Shown here: piece after piece, positions 49,532 through 59,352 of the stretch | Numbering within the stretch: the first letter of the stretch is position 1 | Layout of the letters: each line of letters starts with the position of its first letter | Source: Coffea arabica | Taxonomy: Eukaryota; Streptophyta; Magnoliopsida; Gentianales; Rubiaceae | Direction: 5' to 3' | Length of the DNA: 64,000 nucleotides | Assembly: GCF_036785885.1 (NCBI RefSeq) | Contig: NC_092329.1 | Span: forward strand, 806,001-870,000 | Notes under the pieces: model-generated | What the model was told of the DNA's origin: nothing | Seen by the model: only the letters and a program-made list of their open reading frames with translations | Databases searched by the model: none | Position numbers and translations under genes: made by a program

Positions 49532-51570
49532 GTGTGTGTGTGTGTAAAAGAGTTGTAGAGAAAGGAATGACTGTAAGCTATTGCCTCCCTTCTGCTGAAG
49601 TGTAATTCCAGTCCTGTACTTGTACATCTGTCCACTCATTGGAAAATACCTACTGCTATCTTTTGTTGTTAGAAAGATTAAATGGCGTGCTCTGGTAATT
49701 GTTTGTATTATGTCTCTTACATGCTCCTCTGTCTTGCATACAGGAAGGATAGGCAGAAAAAGGTGGAAACTGCATCTACTCCACGTAATAATGAAAAGTT
49801 AACAAGAAGTAAGGTGTGCACTGTAATGATGGCTTGGATTTTGATGACAATTATTATTATTTTGTCTGATGGCATAGTATATGGAAAAGTATCAAATCGA
49901 GAATTTTTTTTTTTTTTTAACTAATCGAACATAGCACTCCGAGGTGCTCAGGATGTCTTCCAAATAATTAGCAATCACTCTTACGTCCATATATTCCCAT
50001 ATTTGTGCTTTCAAGCATAGACTTTATTTTCTGATTTGAATCTTTCAAAGGTTAATTTTTGCTTTCAAAAGTGTTAGTATTTATCTCCTTTTTACCATTC
50101 TGACTTCTTGTACAGATTACTGGATTAATATCCTTCACACCTAGCTAATTAAAACAAATTTTGTTGACATATGCTCAAAACAACTTTAAGTCAGAGAGAT
50201 GAAGCAAATTATGCACTGTAATGATGGCTTGGATTTTGATGACAATTATTATTATTTTGTCTGATGGCATAGTATATGGAAAAGTATCAAATCGAGAATT
50301 TTTTTTTTTTTTTAACTAATCGAACATAGCACTCCGAGGTGCTCAGGATGTCTTCCAAATAATTAGCAATCACTCTTACGTCCATATATTCCCATATTTG
50401 TGCTTTCAAGCATAGACTTTATTTTCTGATTTGAATCTTTCAAAGGTTAATTTTTGCTTTCAAAAGTGTTAGTATTTATCTCCTTTTTACCATTCTGACT
50501 TCTTGTACAGATTACTGGATTAATATCCTTCACACCTAGCTAATTAAAACAAATTTTGTTGACATATGCTCAAAACAACTTTAAGTCAGAGAGATGAAGC
50601 AAATTATGCAATGCTTATGATAAACTTCCCTCAGGCGTTTCAGATTTCTGGATTGGCTGTGATTTACTGACTGATGTTCCATCCCGGTTTTGAAATGTAT
50701 CACCCTATGTCTCTAGGACAGTAAATTTTTTACCTATTCTTTATGTACTCTCTTCCATACCACATATTGTTGGAACTTTCCTGGATTGAGTTTCCTATTT
50801 TGTCAACATAATTGAGTAAAAGGATTACATCAAGAGGCTAACACAGGTCTTAATTTCTCCTTGTATAGCACGATAATCGCCCCGATAAGGCAGATAGTGA
50901 CAAAGATAAGAACGAAGAATCTCCTTTTTACACCAATGAAAGTTCACTTCAGAACCAGCAAACAGATCAAGTCCTTTATCAGAGCGCTGGTGGAATTTTG
51001 GCAAATACACCCCCTTCTGAACAAGGGGTGGTCAGGCCTGCTTCAACCAATACTAGAAAGTCCAGTTCTAGAAGTGAGGTAAGCACATTATCTTTTCATA
51101 AAGACTTTTCCTTGCATACATGAATTGATTAATGAGACTGTTTACAATCTCTCACTCTCCTTCTTTTTTTGTCGTGACAGGGAACTAACTCTACCTCTTC
51201 TGCACTGTCAAAACTAACAACCCGACTCAACTTCTTAAAGGAGCGACGCACTCAAATTGCAAATGAGATCCAGAATATGGACAAAAGCCGGAGTTCTGGT
51301 CTGCCTGTCCAAAATCCTGAGAGAGGTAAAGGATCTGAAGCACGTCAGTCACTTCAGAATACAGAGAAATTGCAAGTTTCTGAAGGTCAATCATCAGAAA
51401 AAAATGAAATATTGGATAGCTACAACCAAGCACTTCCTAATTTTGATGGTCAATCAGATCAGGGAAAAAGACCAGATGCCCATCCAAACCTGGACAGAGG
51501 AAAATCTGAAAGCTTCCCACCAGTTGACAAAGGCCGATCAAAGGTCACTCCAAGGATAAATTCTAGATGA
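36388..51570 (+). CDS. REN1: ROP GTPase-activating protein with PH domain (REN1 type), 23 coding exons, 947 aa
   Basis: Exons: 36388-36417, 36562-36660, 37429-37465, 38723-38799, 39688-39758, 39879-39966, 41373-41517, 42314-42433, 42611-42688, 43244-43299, 43401-43470, 44036-44120, 45315-45558, 47096-47296, 47752-48048, 48269-48318, 48638-48698, 48791-48874, 48994-49107, 49182-49348, 49744-49813, 50869-51078, 51181-51570. The PH domain spans about residues 44-160 (VYKSGPLFLSSKG, GWTSWKKRWFILT, ending EDLFEWKAALEEA). The RhoGAP domain spans about 190-395, with VEGILRQAADVDDVERRI carrying the likely arginine finger at Arg231, then YILRELPSSPVPASCCNALL. A Glu/Asp-rich linker (SEESGTETDELTDDDETYED) and long coiled coils (QRLEAAKAELQTRI, VARLQEQLQKERELR, MTAEIQEIAQAEAD) follow. 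Family members switch off ROP GTPases at the cell apex in tip growth; REN1 acts in pollen tubes. The sequence alone does not separate REN1 from its PHGAP1/2 paralogues; the neighbouring carrier gene favours REN1. Confidence 0.92.
44939..44962 (+). repeat. (CT)n microsatellite in a ROP-GAP intron
   Basis: A run of twelve CT units within intron 44121-45314. It is far from either splice site. Confidence 0.9.
46360..46500. other. GC-rich patch inside a large ROP-GAP intron
   Basis: Within intron 45559-47095 a short segment (CTTCGCCTGCCCTATCCATC, then GGGATGGAAGGGCAGAGGCG, then TCCCCTCCCCCTCGCCAG) stands out from AT-rich intron DNA. Frames of 90 codons (minus) and 141 codons (plus) cross it. It may be organellar DNA or an old repeat captured by the intron. 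I could not identify a source, and it shows no splice-consistent coding link to the gene. Confidence 0.35.
49504..49545 (+). repeat. Compound (GA)n(GT)n microsatellite in a ROP-GAP intron
   Basis: Adjacent GA and GT dinucleotide runs in intron 49349-49743. Such compound repeats are usually polymorphic. Confidence 0.9.
49817..50606 (+). repeat. Exact tandem duplication, 2 x 395 bp, in a ROP-GAP intron
   Basis: 49817-50211 is followed directly by what reads as an identical copy, 50212-50606. Both begin TGCACTGTAATGATGGCTTG and share even a T15 tract (49904-49918 and the matching position in copy 2). The break point lies three bases after the donor site of exon 49744-49813, and copy 1 starts at TGCA, the same four bases that end the array at 50610. 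No difference was noticed by eye, so the event is very recent or is an assembly artefact. Confidence 0.92.
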
Positions 51571-52368
51571 TACGAAGTTCTTTCTTGAATTTGCCACTCA
51601 GGTTCATGTATTCCGCTACAGGGACTACATTGTGGATACGTTGGGGGCTTTGAACTACCAAGTTGTGATCAGAGACACTTATACTCAGCCCCCATGCTCT
51701 GAAAACTGCTGATGGAAGCAGACACTCCCCATACCCCTTAATGTACAGGTTGGCCATCTATAAGATGGGAATCCAACTGTTTGAGAAGTTGAATAATAGC
51801 TGGTTTTTGCTTGTTTAGGTGCCCAATGAATTTCCATTTCTGCAAATGCAATCCGTGATTTTCCTCGCTAGCTGAAGCGTAATGTAATGAACCTCGTGAT
51901 ACTGTCCTATTTTCAAGCTGTCAATTGGAGCTTGAACTTTGGCTGGCAAAAACAAAAACAGAAAGGAAAAGTTTTGATTCTGTCTCCTGTCATTAACTCT
52001 TTTCTCTTTGGTCATATTTCTGTTGTAAAGACATGCGGACGTGTTAATTAACACAGCATATATTGGAATAACCCGCAAAAACCGGTTCCTTTCGCAAATG
52101 CACCTGTGTCAACCTACCTTCTTTTTGTTTTCAACCCTTTTTTGTTTTCCGACAGGAAGGCCTGTAGCAATTAATGTCGAGCTCAAACAGGAAGACTGGC
52201 ATTAACCCCATTTTTGTTTTCAACCTTCTTTTTTGTTTTCGATTATCTAATAAATGTAGAAAATTTTTCTGTTCGCTTAAGAATGCAGTTCTCATTAAAC
52301 AATCAAAAGAATGTCTCATTTTGTTACCGTTACTCAATGGTCAATCATACAAAATTGGCCTCAAAGAT
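51571..52368. other. Convergent 3' region between ROP-GAP and carrier genes
   Basis: The two genes end tail to tail 798 bp apart. The left part is presumably ROP-GAP 3' UTR and the right part carrier 3' UTR. AATAAA-like hexamers occur, for example AATAAATG at 52249. The motif TTTTTGTTTTCAACC occurs twice (about 52121 and 52215). No additional gene is seen. Confidence 0.5.
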
Positions 52369-53343
52369 TTAGAAATCCTTGAGAATTTTCCTGACTTGCT
52401 CTAGCGTGACAAACAAAACCACAGTAAAAGGGCCCTGCCTGGAAATTGTGGGAATAAAGCCCTTGTAAAGAGCCATTGGCCCCTCGGACCTAATTGTCTT
52501 GAGGGCACAATCTACCGCACCCGAATATGGCGGTGCCATCCCTGGCTGAACTTTCATATTCATCACCCTGGTCTTGATCACATCCACCGGGTTCGACGCC
52601 ACCGCAGCCACGAACCCGGCGGCAAAGCTCGCCGTGACATGGGTCCCAAGCCCATCATTCATTACTCCATGATCCAGTATGGCTTCCTTGATTTGATCAT
52701 AGGATGCAAGCTGTGATGCAGTAACAATCATGGCTCGGTTCACTGTGAGAGATGAGCCGCGCCACAGGCTCGCGATCCCCTCCTCCCGGGACATTTTAGT
52801 AATTGCATCCACGACCCCCTTGTAATTACGCCGCTGAGACACAGGGAGCCTTCCGTCGGCTTGCATGCGGACCATTGCCACGTCAGCCGGGTTTCCCACG
52901 GCGGCTCCAATGCCCCCGGCGAGCAATCCGGCTGCGATTTTCCGGCTGAGCGGGAATTTCCCGGAGCTGGGGTCGGACCATTTTTGCTTGAAAACCTCGT
53001 ACAAGCCCATCCTGGTGGTGGAATACAATGTCTGGCGGAGGACAGAGGCGGAGACGCCGGAAAACAAGGCGGCTACGCCTTCGGTCTGCATAATCTTGAT
53101 CCCCACAGAAATGGGCCCTGATTTAGCGACTTGCGGGAGCGGCGTAGGATGAACGTCGAGATTGTTATGAACAGAGATTGCATGAGAAGGATGGAAGGCC
53201 AAGGCTGGACGAAGAGTCAAAACCTGTTGGGCAGGCTGTTCTCCCTGAAGTTGCATTCGGACCTTGATAAGGTCCAATGGGTGCGTAGAACAGCCGGCAA
53301 CGATGCTAGCAATGCCACCCTCGACGAAACTTTTCAAACCCAT
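52369..53343 (-). CDS. DIC2: Mitochondrial dicarboxylate carrier (SLC25 family, DIC/PUMP4-6 group)
   Basis: A single exon encodes 324 residues from ATG at 53343. It has the three-fold mitochondrial carrier architecture, with signatures PLDLIKVRMQ at residues 22-31, PADVAMVRMQ at 152-161 and PVDVIKTRVM at 252-261, each followed by a G-rich or aromatic matrix segment (EGVAALFSG, EGIASLWRG, EGPMALYKG). The spacer after the first signature (about residues 36-75, rich in His, Pro and Leu) is the length typical of plant DIC proteins. DIC carriers exchange malate, oxaloacetate, succinate, phosphate and sulfate across the inner mitochondrial membrane. Arabidopsis DIC genes are likewise intronless. 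Position next to a REN1-type gene points to DIC2 (At4g24570) rather than DIC1 or DIC3. The coding sequence is much richer in G+C than its neighbours. Confidence 0.93.
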   Translation of the reverse strand: MGLKSFVEGGIASIVAGCSTHPLDLIKVRMQLQGEQPAQQVLTLRPALAFHPSHAISVHNNLDVHPTPLPQVAKSGPISVGIKIMQTEGVAALFSGVSASVLRQTLYSTTRMGLYEVFKQKWSDPSSGKFPLSRKIAAGLLAGGIGAAVGNPADVAMVRMQADGRLPVSQRRNYKGVVDAITKMSREEGIASLWRGSSLTVNRAMIVTASQLASYDQIKEAILDHGVMNDGLGTHVTASFAAGFVAAVASNPVDVIKTRVMNMKVQPGMAPPYSGAVDCALKTIRSEGPMALYKGFIPTISRQGPFTVVLFVTLEQVRKILKDF

Positions 53344-53528
53344 GGTTTACAGTATATAGTGCTATTGTAACCGAAAGGTAGGATTTTTGAAAACTTTCAG
53401 ATGGGTTTTCCAGCTAAAAAAAGTAGTAGCGATTAGTGAAAGATGTCGATACAGGATCCTTTGGACATGTATGTACTTTGAGAACAGAAACGGTTTGGAG
53501 TTGGTTTGAAGGAGAGAGGAGGGGTTGG

Positions 53529-53540
53529 GAATTTATACGG
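53529..53540 (-). promoter_or_regulatory. TATA box of the carrier gene
   Basis: The minus strand reads CCCGTATAAATTCCC here, a good TATAAA element about 190 bp upstream of the ATG in a G/C-rich proximal promoter. This predicts transcription starting near 53500 and an unspliced leader of about 160 nt. Confidence 0.6.
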
Positions 53541-53888
53541 GGTGGGGTGGGAGAAATGGGAGGAGGAAAGTGGAAGGAAGAAAGAAAGAAAGAGAAAAAA
53601 AGATGGAGTCAAGGCGCGGGGGGTCAGGGGCCGCGTCCGTGTAGGAGGGGAGGAAACCGAGGCCCCCGAAAAGCGAAGAGTGAAGGCAGCTGGCTGCCTG
53701 CCTAGGTTAAAACTGGAGCTGATGCAGTTTGTTTAGTCCGCTGAATTTCTAGAATGACTTCCCTTTCAATCCGTCCTACTTAATAGTAGTGTATTTTTCA
53801 ATTTATCATTAATTTATCTCTATTTTTTTTTTTTTTTTTGTATTTTAAGTATTTTCATTCTTAATTCGTAGACACTTTCATAAAATTT

Positions 53889-55133
53889 AAGGATAATTTC
53901 AAAAACGTCCCCTTAAGTTTTTGATAATTTCATTGAACTCCCTTGAGGATTTTAATATTACACGTACATCTCTTAATAATAGACAATGATTACAACAGGC
54001 TTCATAATTTTCCAAATGACAAGCCATTGAAAAGGAAAAAAAGAAGGAAAACCAAAAAATAAAAAGAAAATTCTTCTTGACCAGGTCACCAGGGCATATG
54101 TTGTGCCCAAATCGGCTACTAAATCGTAATCTTTTACTATTAAAAATACACCTATCAAGGAAGATGTCTCATTTCTTATCGTCAGCTTGCCATCACTATT
54201 ATTGTCACCTTTCCTTTCCTAAAGTGTCTCCTCAATCCTTGACCTTTTAAAAACTAATCTGAAACCTGCAACTCTTTTTTTTATTATTTTTTTGTCCTAC
54301 TCATTTCAATCTTGATGTCACCATCCATAAATTGAAATAAAATGGAAACCCAAAATTTTCGCACAAAAAACCTATCAAAGTCTTTACCTCACCAATCTTA
54401 TTGTCATGCCAGCGTTGTTTTTTATGATGATGGTAGCAATCATCACCACCAACAACCCCATTATTCATATCATTACGCACAAAAAATTTACCGGATTACG
54501 AAAAGAGTGTAACTCGATAGATGATACTAAACAACTACCCTAAACTTGCACTTTGTTAATGTTTTGCCTGGTTCCTCTTAGTAAACATTGAAAATGTTCT
54601 CAATTGAAATTTGTCAGTTTAAAGGAAAAAAATGCGGGGTGACTTAGCATGACAAAGGTTAGAAGAATTTTGGTAATTGAGGGTTTGGGCGTTTGAGTGG
54701 GGGAGGTAAGGGTTGTGAGTCTTATGACTGACAATTTGGTAGGCAACCCAAAGAAGAAACCTAGAGAGGTCTAATTTAGGGCAAGGTGTTTTTTTCCGAA
54801 AAAAGAAGTGATAAGAATTTGAGAGTTTTGATAAGTGTAGGAAACCATAGGGATGGAGAACATCAGAATATTAGCCAAAATGATTAGACTCAACATTTTG
54901 GTAGTATACAAGTGTATTTTAGACTTTTAAATTTTTTTATTATTATTAATATTTTGAAAATCAGATGAGGGCAATTTTGGGCATTCTTATACTTTTCTGG
55001 TCTGACATCATCAAGGTGAAACCCAAAACTATACAGTATGTTCTAAGCGAAATATGTGTAGTTGTCAAAGCATGAGAGGAGCTATTTAAAATATTCAGAA
55101 GCTAGCCTCGGGAAAGAGTTATGAAATTATCCC
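53889..55133. mobile_element. MULE-like TIR element (~1.25 kb), non-autonomous
   Basis: The left end AGGATAATTTCAAAAACGTC, then CCCTTAAG, and the reversed right end AGGGATAATTTCATAACTCT, then TTCCCGAGG, match a terminal motif widespread in plant MULE-like elements (RGGATAATTTCAnAAAC-CCCC). The flanks TAAAATTT (53881-53888) and TAAATTTT (55134-55141) look like an imperfect target duplication. No transposase frame was found. Confidence 0.65.
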
Positions 55134-55419
55134 TAAATTTTAGAAGTTGTAAACAACACAAAGTAAAGTTTAAAAAGTTTTATATGTATTTGTAATTTCC
55201 AAAAATTGTAGTAACTGTAATGGGACTAGAATCCACGTTTGAACGTAGTAGAATAGGACTTGGCACAAACGGGTTGATGCGAAAGAAAGACAAGCTGGTC
55301 ACTCTGTTCCTCGAATGAAATTGGAAATAGAGGCAGATTGCCAGATGCCAGGCAAATCCAAATATCAAACTGTGTTGACTTGGTTATCACCTTTTTTTTT
55401 TTTTTTTTGCATGTTTTTT

Positions 55420-55569
55420 ATTTTAACTTCCGCAGTAACTTATAAAACATCTCATTTGTAAATTGTAAATGATATCTAAAATCCAACAACGGCTATAAAA
55501 TTTTAACTTCTGCGGTAACTTATAAAACATAGACGAATCATTTGTAAATTGTAAGTTGAAGCTGGCTAT
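55420..55569 (+). repeat. Two tandem copies of an ~80 bp unit
   Basis: Copies start at 55420 and 55500. Both carry ATTTTAACTTCYGCRGTAAC, then TTATAAAACAT, CATTTGTAAATTGTAA and a closing GGCTATA. They lie about 120 bp past the end of the tRNA-Ser gene. Confidence 0.8.
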
Positions 55570-55686
55570 AGAAAGAGTTTTATTTTGCAGGTTGGTTTCA
55601 CCCATAGAGTGCCAGGCGCCATTTGCCGATCGAGTGGAGTAGGACCCAAAAAATGGAGACCAAAGCTGATTGGAAAAACACGGCAA

Positions 55687-55768
55687 CGTCGCCTGAGAGA
55701 TTCGAACTCTCGCGGGGAAACCCCATGTACTTAGCAGGCACACGCCTTAACCACTCGGCCAAAGCGAC
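55687..55768 (-). tRNA. tRNA-Ser(GCT)
   Basis: The 82 nt minus-strand sequence starts GTCGCTTTGGCCGAGTGGTT and ends TTCGAATCTCTCAGGCGACG. The acceptor stem GTCGCTT pairs with AGGCGAC, and the discriminator is G73, as in serine tRNAs. The A box is TGGCCGAGTGG and the B box is GTTCGAATCTC. The anticodon stem TGTGC/GTACA carries loop CTGCTAA, so the anticodon is GCT (complement at 55733-55735), reading AGC/AGU. A long class II variable arm (ATGGGGTTTCCCCGCG) is present. There is no intron. All stems pair, so the gene looks functional. Confidence 0.97.
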
Positions 55769-55789
55769 TTTGTTGCTTTCACCGTAATT

Positions 55790-56665
55790 CCTCTACGCTT
55801 TTTTTTAATATAATATAGGATCATAATTGTTCCTAGGCCAATACCAGCCTTGAAAATTCAGTTTATCTATAAATTTCAAAAATATTATGAGTCACATAGG
55901 TATGTTTACAGTCTAAAAGAGATTACTCAAAAGAGATAAATATTATACAACCTTATTTTTGTTAATGTCAAATAAAAGGAGTATCCAAACCTAGCTTCCA
56001 AATGGATGTCAAGAAAGACTTGGCAATTACTTGCATCATAGTTAAATGCCAATTGCCATTATTTCCAATAAATATTGTACAACCTTATTTCTTAATTAAT
56101 GTCAATTTGTTGCCAAAATATAACTGTAATTTCCATTCCCTTCTAATAGCACTCAGTTACCTCCTAATGCACACTTCAGACTAAAATCCCATTATATAGC
56201 ATATCATAAATGCATAAAAGCATATTTACAGAAATGAATTAAATATCTAAATGGTAACCAAAAAAAAAAAAAATGCTTACATGTACCAAGACATATTTTG
56301 TTATCGAAATACCAGAATTTATTTGCCATATAGAAATTAATACAGCAAGTATATATATTCGACTTTATTTCGTGTATAGGAAATGAATTTATTATTAAGA
56401 TGGATTATTGTACTAGTGGATATCAATATTTCTTTTCAACTTTTCTTGATTGGCTTGCAAGAAAAATCTAATATGATTTCAAACCCAATAAGTAATAAAA
56501 CACGAGTAATTAATTTGGGAAAGTATAGAAATGCACGGGGTAATAAACGTGAATTTATGTATTTATACAGTAGTAACTTAAATGCATTTTAAGTCGTACA
56601 AATGATTACCCTGGACACTTGTTAGGAAAAAAAAAATCCCATAAAACATATTTTCCATGATCGGA
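55790..56665. other. AT-rich intergenic stretch
   Basis: No gene is seen. A short sequence, AATAAATATTRTACAACCTT followed by ATT and then AATGTCAA, occurs twice, near 55937 and 56071, suggesting a small duplication. Confidence 0.5.
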
Positions 56666-56808
56666 CCCGTTTGGATTGCATTTTCCATCATTTTTCATGG
56701 AAAAATTACTGTAACGATTTGATGTATGTGAGGGAAAAAGGTAATAGGGAAATGTGTGTATGGAAAACGACGTAATTTTTCGACGGAAAACAGCAATCCA
56801 AACAAGGC
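56666..56808. mobile_element. Small TIR element (MITE) with GTTTGGATTGC ends
   Basis: The left end CCCGTTTGGATTGCATTTTCC and the reversed right end GCCTTGTTTGGATTGCTGTT are inverted repeats around about 110 bp. The centre contains ATTACTGTAACGATTTGATG. Target duplication is not clear. Confidence 0.6.
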
Positions 56809-57226
56809 AGTACCTGTCAAATTAAGGAACTTGAAAATTATACTACGGATTGCAACTAAAATGTAATCGAAATAGACAGTCCCATGTTTTCCAGTAATAA
56901 CGTTTGTTTGCTATTGCTTCTGCACCAGAGACATTTCTGCATGACCAACCATTCTCTTAAAACCAGGGTTTCCCTCCTTTATTTGTTACATTTCACTACT
57001 TTTCCTCCACGAAATTCTCTTTCATTCACAAATTCCTCCTCCCCTCTTATAATATTATTAGTGTCTGCAACCCCAAGAGTTCGAAAAGGGGAAAAAAAAA
57101 AAAAAAGGGGGGAAGCATATACTACTAGATAAGTAGATCAAAATTTTTTTTGTAGTATAGAAAAAGCTGAAAACTCTCTCTTTCTCTGTCACCTCCGGCT
57201 TTCCTTACTTCTTTTCGATCGATGAT

Positions 57227-57464
57227 TACGCCGTTGATGGAGCCCTTTTAAAATGCATCGCTAGATGGCTGAAATCAACGTGCAAACTCATTTCTAAAGA
57301 AAAAAAAATCGATCTGGAAACCTTACAAGGAAATAGATCTGTAGAAGTAGGAAATGGAGGTGCAGAGAATACAAGAATTGTTATTGCTGTGCACAAGATT
57401 GCAAAGTAATCGTGTTTCCCTTGTGGGTGGGAACCACACCGCTGCCAGATTTTGCACCCGCTAA
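57227..57464 (+). promoter_or_regulatory. Cluster of upstream ORFs before the DUF7870 gene
   Basis: Four upstream ATG frames lie in the leader. Three are short: MEPF at 57237, MHRstop at 57252, and a ten-codon frame starting MAEINVQTHF at 57264. The longest runs 57354-57464 and encodes 36 residues beginning MEVQRIQELLLLCTRLQSNR and ending AARFCTR. I recall that Arabidopsis homologues of this main protein (At5g03190, At3g53400) carry conserved-peptide uORFs, so the 36-codon frame is a candidate of that kind. I could not compare peptides here. Confidence 0.45.
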
Positions 57465-57689
57465 GTTGCACTGGTTCTGCCCGTTAACCCTCATCTCTTT
57501 TCCTGTTTTTAGATTAACTACAAGCATTCTCTTTTTGTTCGATTAGTATACTGTTTTTTATACCTTGACTTTTTTCTTCACAAGACCTCTCAAAATTTTT
57601 TGATTGTATTGCGAGTTTTTCTTTGCTCCTTGCATAGAAAGAAAGAATCCCTTCGGCCGAGACCATTCGATCCCTGGCTAGCTAATACC

Positions 57690-58994
57690 ATGAGGCACAT
57701 GACCATGGATAATGTGCTTCATGGCACTCAACCCAAACGGCACAATCACAAAGTGAAAAACCTCTACACGGATGCCCTTAAATTCCATGGCGATTTACAC
57801 TTTGTAGTTGTCAGGCTACCAAGTTCTTGGGTTTTGAAAGTCATCACCAGGGCTTTGTTTTTGGCTTTTGTCATCGTTTCACTCCCTTGGCTTAACACCG
57901 CAATTGGAGATCTTACGTCGAAGTTGAACAATGGAGCCAGGGTTTCATCTGTTGCTGATCAGATAGCTGTAGATGATCCCAATGACGCCGTAGGGACGCT
58001 ATCCGTGTTGTTTCATGATTTGGCGAACGAAGGCCTTCTCAAAATGGGCGACCGAGCCCTCATTATCAGCAATGGTGACGATCATGAAGCAGCTATATTC
58101 AACACTCAAGCCATCAGCGACTACAACATGGACGTGGTTTCCTGCTCGGACGTGGAGCGACAGAGTTTGATCCCCAATCAGACGTATGATTTAGTGTTCG
58201 TCCGTGATTTCCATGCAGCTTCAGAATTGATTGAACGGATTATCAAGAAAGATGGGACGGTAACTGTCCAGCTCAGTGACAATCCTGCGGTTTCATTCTC
58301 AAAGCCATCAAATTACAAGATTGTTTACCTGAGGAGATTTAATTCCACCATCATTGCGATGCGAAAATTGATCAAGATTCAGGTGGTGCCTGCGGGCAAA
58401 CATTCAGCAGCAGCAAGGAGACGATTGCTCGGGCTTAACACGGAAGTAAAGAAGAAAGCCCTTAACAATCTCGAAGACGTGTTACTCGAACCGCCAAGAG
58501 CCGCGTCAGGGAAATCAAACAGCTATCGAAAGCGAACTAGATTCTTACCAGACTTGATTGGTGACTCCCTCGAGAGCTACTCGCGCAGAGTGTTCATCGA
58601 CGTCGGTTTGCCTGACAAAAACGACGACTCATCAGGTGATGTTAGCTGGTTTAAAAAGAACTATCCTACTAAGAACACCGAGTTTGAGGTGTACAAGATT
58701 GAGACCGTGAATGAAGGACCATCAAGAGAAGAGGTAGCTCAAATCGGGATGTCTGATTGGCTAAGGAAGAATCTGAAAGGGAATGAATATGTTGTGATGA
58801 AGGCGGAGGCTGAAGTGGTGGAGGAATTGGTAAGGAGCAAAGCTATAAAGTTAGTGGATGAATTGTTCTTGGAGTGTAAGCATAGAGGTATAAAGAAAAG
58901 TGTCAAAAGAAGTAGGAGAGCCTATTGGGAATGCTTGGCTTTGTATGGATCGTTGAGAGATGAGGGTATTGCAGTGCACCAGTGGTGGGGTTGA
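57690..58994 (+). CDS. DUF7870 / methyltransferase-like type II membrane protein
   Basis: Single exon, 434 residues. The frame is open back to 57600, but 57690 is the first ATG (MRHMTMDNVLHGTQPKRHNH). A single membrane segment at about residues 50-70 (ITRALFLAFVIVSLPWL) follows a basic N-terminus, suggesting a type II Golgi or ER protein. A Rossmann-like region follows (KMGDRALIISNGDDHEAAIF, NMDVVSCSDVERQSLIPNQT, then YDLVFVRDFHAASELIERII and GTVTVQLSDNP), reminiscent of SAM-dependent methyltransferases though without a clear GxGxG loop. The C-terminal domain has RVFIDVGLP, SWFKKNYPTKNTEFEVYKIE, and a final YWECLALYGSLRDEGIAVHQ before WWG. Activity is unproven. A multi-uORF leader suggests translational control. 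Confidence 0.88.
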   Translation: MRHMTMDNVLHGTQPKRHNHKVKNLYTDALKFHGDLHFVVVRLPSSWVLKVITRALFLAFVIVSLPWLNTAIGDLTSKLNNGARVSSVADQIAVDDPNDAVGTLSVLFHDLANEGLLKMGDRALIISNGDDHEAAIFNTQAISDYNMDVVSCSDVERQSLIPNQTYDLVFVRDFHAASELIERIIKKDGTVTVQLSDNPAVSFSKPSNYKIVYLRRFNSTIIAMRKLIKIQVVPAGKHSAAARRRLLGLNTEVKKKALNNLEDVLLEPPRAASGKSNSYRKRTRFLPDLIGDSLESYSRRVFIDVGLPDKNDDSSGDVSWFKKNYPTKNTEFEVYKIETVNEGPSREEVAQIGMSDWLRKNLKGNEYVVMKAEAEVVEELVRSKAIKLVDELFLECKHRGIKKSVKRSRRAYWECLALYGSLRDEGIAVHQWWG

Positions 58995-59313
58995 TTAATT
59001 AATTACAACAGGCAATTACAAGAAAAAAAAAAATAGAAAGAGAGAGAGAGAGAGAGAGAGGAGCTAGCATGCATGCACTTTCAGGCAGAGAAGATCACTT
59101 CATGGATGAGCATGGCAAAATGATTCGGTATTCTCATTGATTTCTTGAATTAGTATCTGTCTGCGTTCATTGTACTACTAGTTTTGGATTGAATTCAATA
59201 TTTATAGCAGTTTTGGCATATTGTGGTATTATGGGGTGGGGTGGGGTGGAAGGAGAAGACTAGATAGACAGATGGGGAGAGTACGTACGTTATTCTTTGG
59301 TTATTGTGGAGAC

Positions 59314-59352
<39 letters not shown>

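Noticed and set aside
51257-51559. 100-codon frame overlapping the last ROP-GAP exon
   Set aside because: It is in a different frame from the exon at 51181-51570, which joins in frame to the preceding exons and ends at TGA.
52861-53370. Plus-strand frames of 79-95 codons opposite the carrier gene
   Set aside because: They are antisense shadows of a GC-rich coding exon that encodes a complete mitochondrial carrier.
57600-57689. N-terminal extension of the DUF7870 protein
   Set aside because: The frame is open here but contains no ATG, and TTG initiation is not expected in a plant nuclear gene. The first ATG is at 57690.
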